Below, piece by piece: positions 30,654-32,090 of a DNA stretch of 32,090 bases. Below the pieces are notes generated by a model that searched no databases, was not told the origin of the DNA, and was given only the letters and a program-made list of their open reading frames with translations. This DNA comes from Bacillota bacterium (GTDB taxonomy: Bacteria; Bacillota; Clostridia; Acetivibrionales; DSM-1351), in the NCBI GenBank assembly GCA_023412275.1, contig JAEYNY010000111.1:1-32090 (forward strand), in the 5' to 3' direction. Each line of letters starts with the position of its first letter. The first letter of the stretch is position 1. The position numbers and the translations under genes were made by a program.

Positions 30654-31913
30654 ATGGGAATGACAATGACACAGAAGATTCTTGCAAACCATGCGGGAAT
30701 AGACAAAGTAGTACCCGGGCAGTTGATAAAGGCAAAACTTGATATGGTTCTGGGGAATGACATAACATCTCCCGTAGCTATCAAGGAGTTTAATAAAATC
30801 GGTCTGGATAAAGTATTCGATAAGAATAAGATAGCAATAGTACCTGACCATTTTACTCCCAATAAGGATATTAAGTCCGCAGAACAGGTTAAGGTTTGTA
30901 GGGAGTTTTCGAAAAGAATGGAAATAGTAAACTTCTTTGAAGTCGGACAAATGGGAGTTGAACATGCACTATTACCTGAAAGAGGTCTTGTGGTACCGGG
31001 GGATGTGGTTATAGGGGCTGATTCCCATACCTGTACTTATGGTGCACTTGGAGCTTTTTCAACCGGAATAGGCAGTACCGATATGGCAGCGGGGATGGCA
31101 ACAGGAGAGGCTTGGTTCAAGGTTCCCGAAGCAATTAAGTTCGTTCTGAAAGGTAAGCCCCAAAAGTGGGTTGGGGGAAAGGATGTTATCCTTCATATCA
31201 TAGGAATGATAGGTGTTGACGGTGCACTTTACAAATCAATGGAGTTTACAGGTGACGGAGTAAATGCTCTTTCAATGGACGACAGATTCTCAATGGCAAA
31301 TATGGCTATAGAGGCAGGTGCAAAAAACGGAATATTTGAGGTAGACGAAAAAACCGTTGAATACGTAAAGGAACATTCCATCAGAACATATACCGTGTAC
31401 AAAGCAGATGAGGATGCTGAATATTCGGAAGTTTATGAAATAGATCTTGCAGAAATAAAACCTACAGTTGCATTTCCTCATCTTCCTGAAAATGCACGTA
31501 CCATTGACAATGTGGGTGATATTAAAATCGACCAGGTTGTAATCGGCTCATGTACAAACGGACGTATAGAAGACATGAGAATAGCTGCAGAAGTTCTGAA
31601 AGGGAAAAAGGTCAGCGATAACGTAAGGTGTATTATAATCCCTGCTACTCAAAAGATATGGAAGCAGGCTATGAACGAAGGTCTGTTTGACATATTTATA
31701 GATGCGGGAGCTGCTGTAAGCACACCTACCTGCGGCCCGTGTCTTGGAGGCCATATGGGGATACTTGCAAAGGGAGAGAGAGCAGTTGCAACTACAAATA
31801 GAAACTTTGTAGGGCGTATGGGGCATCCCGAAAGCGAGGTTTATCTTGCAAGTCCGGCAGTAGCTGCGGCTTCGGCCATAGCAGGCAGGATAGCCGGTCC
31901 TGATGAAATTTAA
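30654..31913 (+). CDS. leuC: 3-isopropylmalate dehydratase, large subunit
   Basis: LeuC with LeuD isomerises 2-isopropylmalate to 3-isopropylmalate in leucine synthesis. The 419-residue product is of the shorter LeuC/HacA type found in Clostridia and archaea. It shows GADSHTCTYGALGAFSTGIGSTD, the Fe-S ligands C300 in GSCTNGRIEDMR and C360/C363 in TPTCGPCLGGHMG, and the end MGHPESEVYLASPAVAAASAI. The ATG at 30654 has AAAGGGGGA 9 bases upstream; an in-frame GTG at 30633 lies before that site. leuD follows after 79 bases, as usual for the two-subunit enzyme. Homoaconitase or citramalate-pathway relatives look alike, but leu is the common assignment. Confidence 0.93.
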   Translation: MGMTMTQKILANHAGIDKVVPGQLIKAKLDMVLGNDITSPVAIKEFNKIGLDKVFDKNKIAIVPDHFTPNKDIKSAEQVKVCREFSKRMEIVNFFEVGQMGVEHALLPERGLVVPGDVVIGADSHTCTYGALGAFSTGIGSTDMAAGMATGEAWFKVPEAIKFVLKGKPQKWVGGKDVILHIIGMIGVDGALYKSMEFTGDGVNALSMDDRFSMANMAIEAGAKNGIFEVDEKTVEYVKEHSIRTYTVYKADEDAEYSEVYEIDLAEIKPTVAFPHLPENARTIDNVGDIKIDQVVIGSCTNGRIEDMRIAAEVLKGKKVSDNVRCIIIPATQKIWKQAMNEGLFDIFIDAGAAVSTPTCGPCLGGHMGILAKGERAVATTNRNFVGRMGHPESEVYLASPAVAAASAIAGRIAGPDEI

Positions 31914-31992
31914 AAAGAGAGATTGACATAAATGAAAACAGGCACGGATATTTGATGGGTATCATTGTCCGCTGTCGGAAAAGGAGATAGAT

Positions 31993-32090
31993 ATGAATGT
32001 TAAGGGTAAGGTTATAAAGTATGGAAACAACGTTGATACAGACGTAATTATACCTGCAAGATATTTGAACACATCAGACCCTGCTGAGCT
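31993..32090 (+). CDS. leuD: 3-isopropylmalate dehydratase, small subunit (3' end outside the window)
   Basis: Only the first 32 codons are present. MNVKGKVIKYGNNVDTDVII followed by PARYLNTSDPAEL is the conserved LeuD start, where the VDTDVIIPARYL stretch contributes to the active site. AAGGAG lies 7 bases before the ATG. It follows leuC with a 79-base gap that holds no clear terminator or gene. Confidence 0.92.
   Translation, partial: MNVKGKVIKYGNNVDTDVIIPARYLNTSDPAE

Noticed and set aside
31914..31992. A promoter (TTGACA at about 31922) or small ORF in the leuC-leuD gap.
   Set aside because: No -10 box is found at a suitable distance, and the only ATG frame is seven codons long without a ribosome site.

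Overview
The window looks like chromosome from a low-GC, anaerobic, motile Firmicute of the Clostridia. A Ruminiclostridium / Clostridium cellulolyticum-type organism is my best guess from gene content and style, not from any database match. Supporting signs are AT-rich intergenic DNA, strong AGGAGG-type ribosome binding sites, occasional TTG starts, a FliW/CsrA/flagellin module with sigma-28 (SigD-type) promoters, a Gram-positive Tad pilus locus without a secretin, and several radical SAM proteins.

Layout. (1) Bases 1-11990 hold the late flagellar genes. In order they are two adjacent flgK genes (the first cut by the left edge and carrying a von Willebrand A-like insert), flgL, a DUF6470 gene, fliW, csrA, a flagellin (hag), the flagellin lysine methylase fliB, flaG, fliD, fliS and a FlgN-like chaperone. 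Flagellin and flaG-fliD-fliS each have a recognisable sigma-28 promoter. The flagellin leader carries GGA motifs, one in a hairpin loop and two in the Shine-Dalgarno, which is the layout expected for CsrA repression relieved by FliW. (2) Bases 12050-13516 hold a secreted seven-repeat kelch protein with its own promoter and a bidirectional terminator. (3) Bases 13521-15562 hold a membrane-anchored alpha/beta hydrolase whose catalytic His position is Tyr (minus strand) and a PflX-type radical SAM protein. (4) Bases 15580-24072 are one compact operon for a Tad/Flp-type pilus or secretion machine. It encodes a Ser/Thr kinase fused to a degenerate MinD/ParA-like ATPase, a CpaB-like SAF protein, a TadZ/CpaE-like ATPase, the CpaF/TadA motor, TadB and TadC, three tandem paralogous ~50-residue hydrophobic mini-proteins where pilin genes would be expected, and two TadE/TadG-like pseudopilins. 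(5) Bases 24078-25223 hold a peroxide-defence pair on the minus strand: an OhrR-type MarR regulator and a glutathione-peroxidase-like enzyme behind a near-perfect sigma-A promoter, with OhrR-like operator sequences before both genes. (6) Bases 25312-32090 hold a SPASM-type radical SAM protein, an ABC-F ATPase, a DEAD-box RNA helicase, an AraC-type regulator, leuC and the start of leuD.

The items most worth following up are the vWA-like domain inside FlgK, the kinase-ATPase fusion that heads the Tad operon, and the triplet of leaderless mini-pilin candidates. No CRISPR array, rRNA, tRNA, insertion sequence or prophage was seen.
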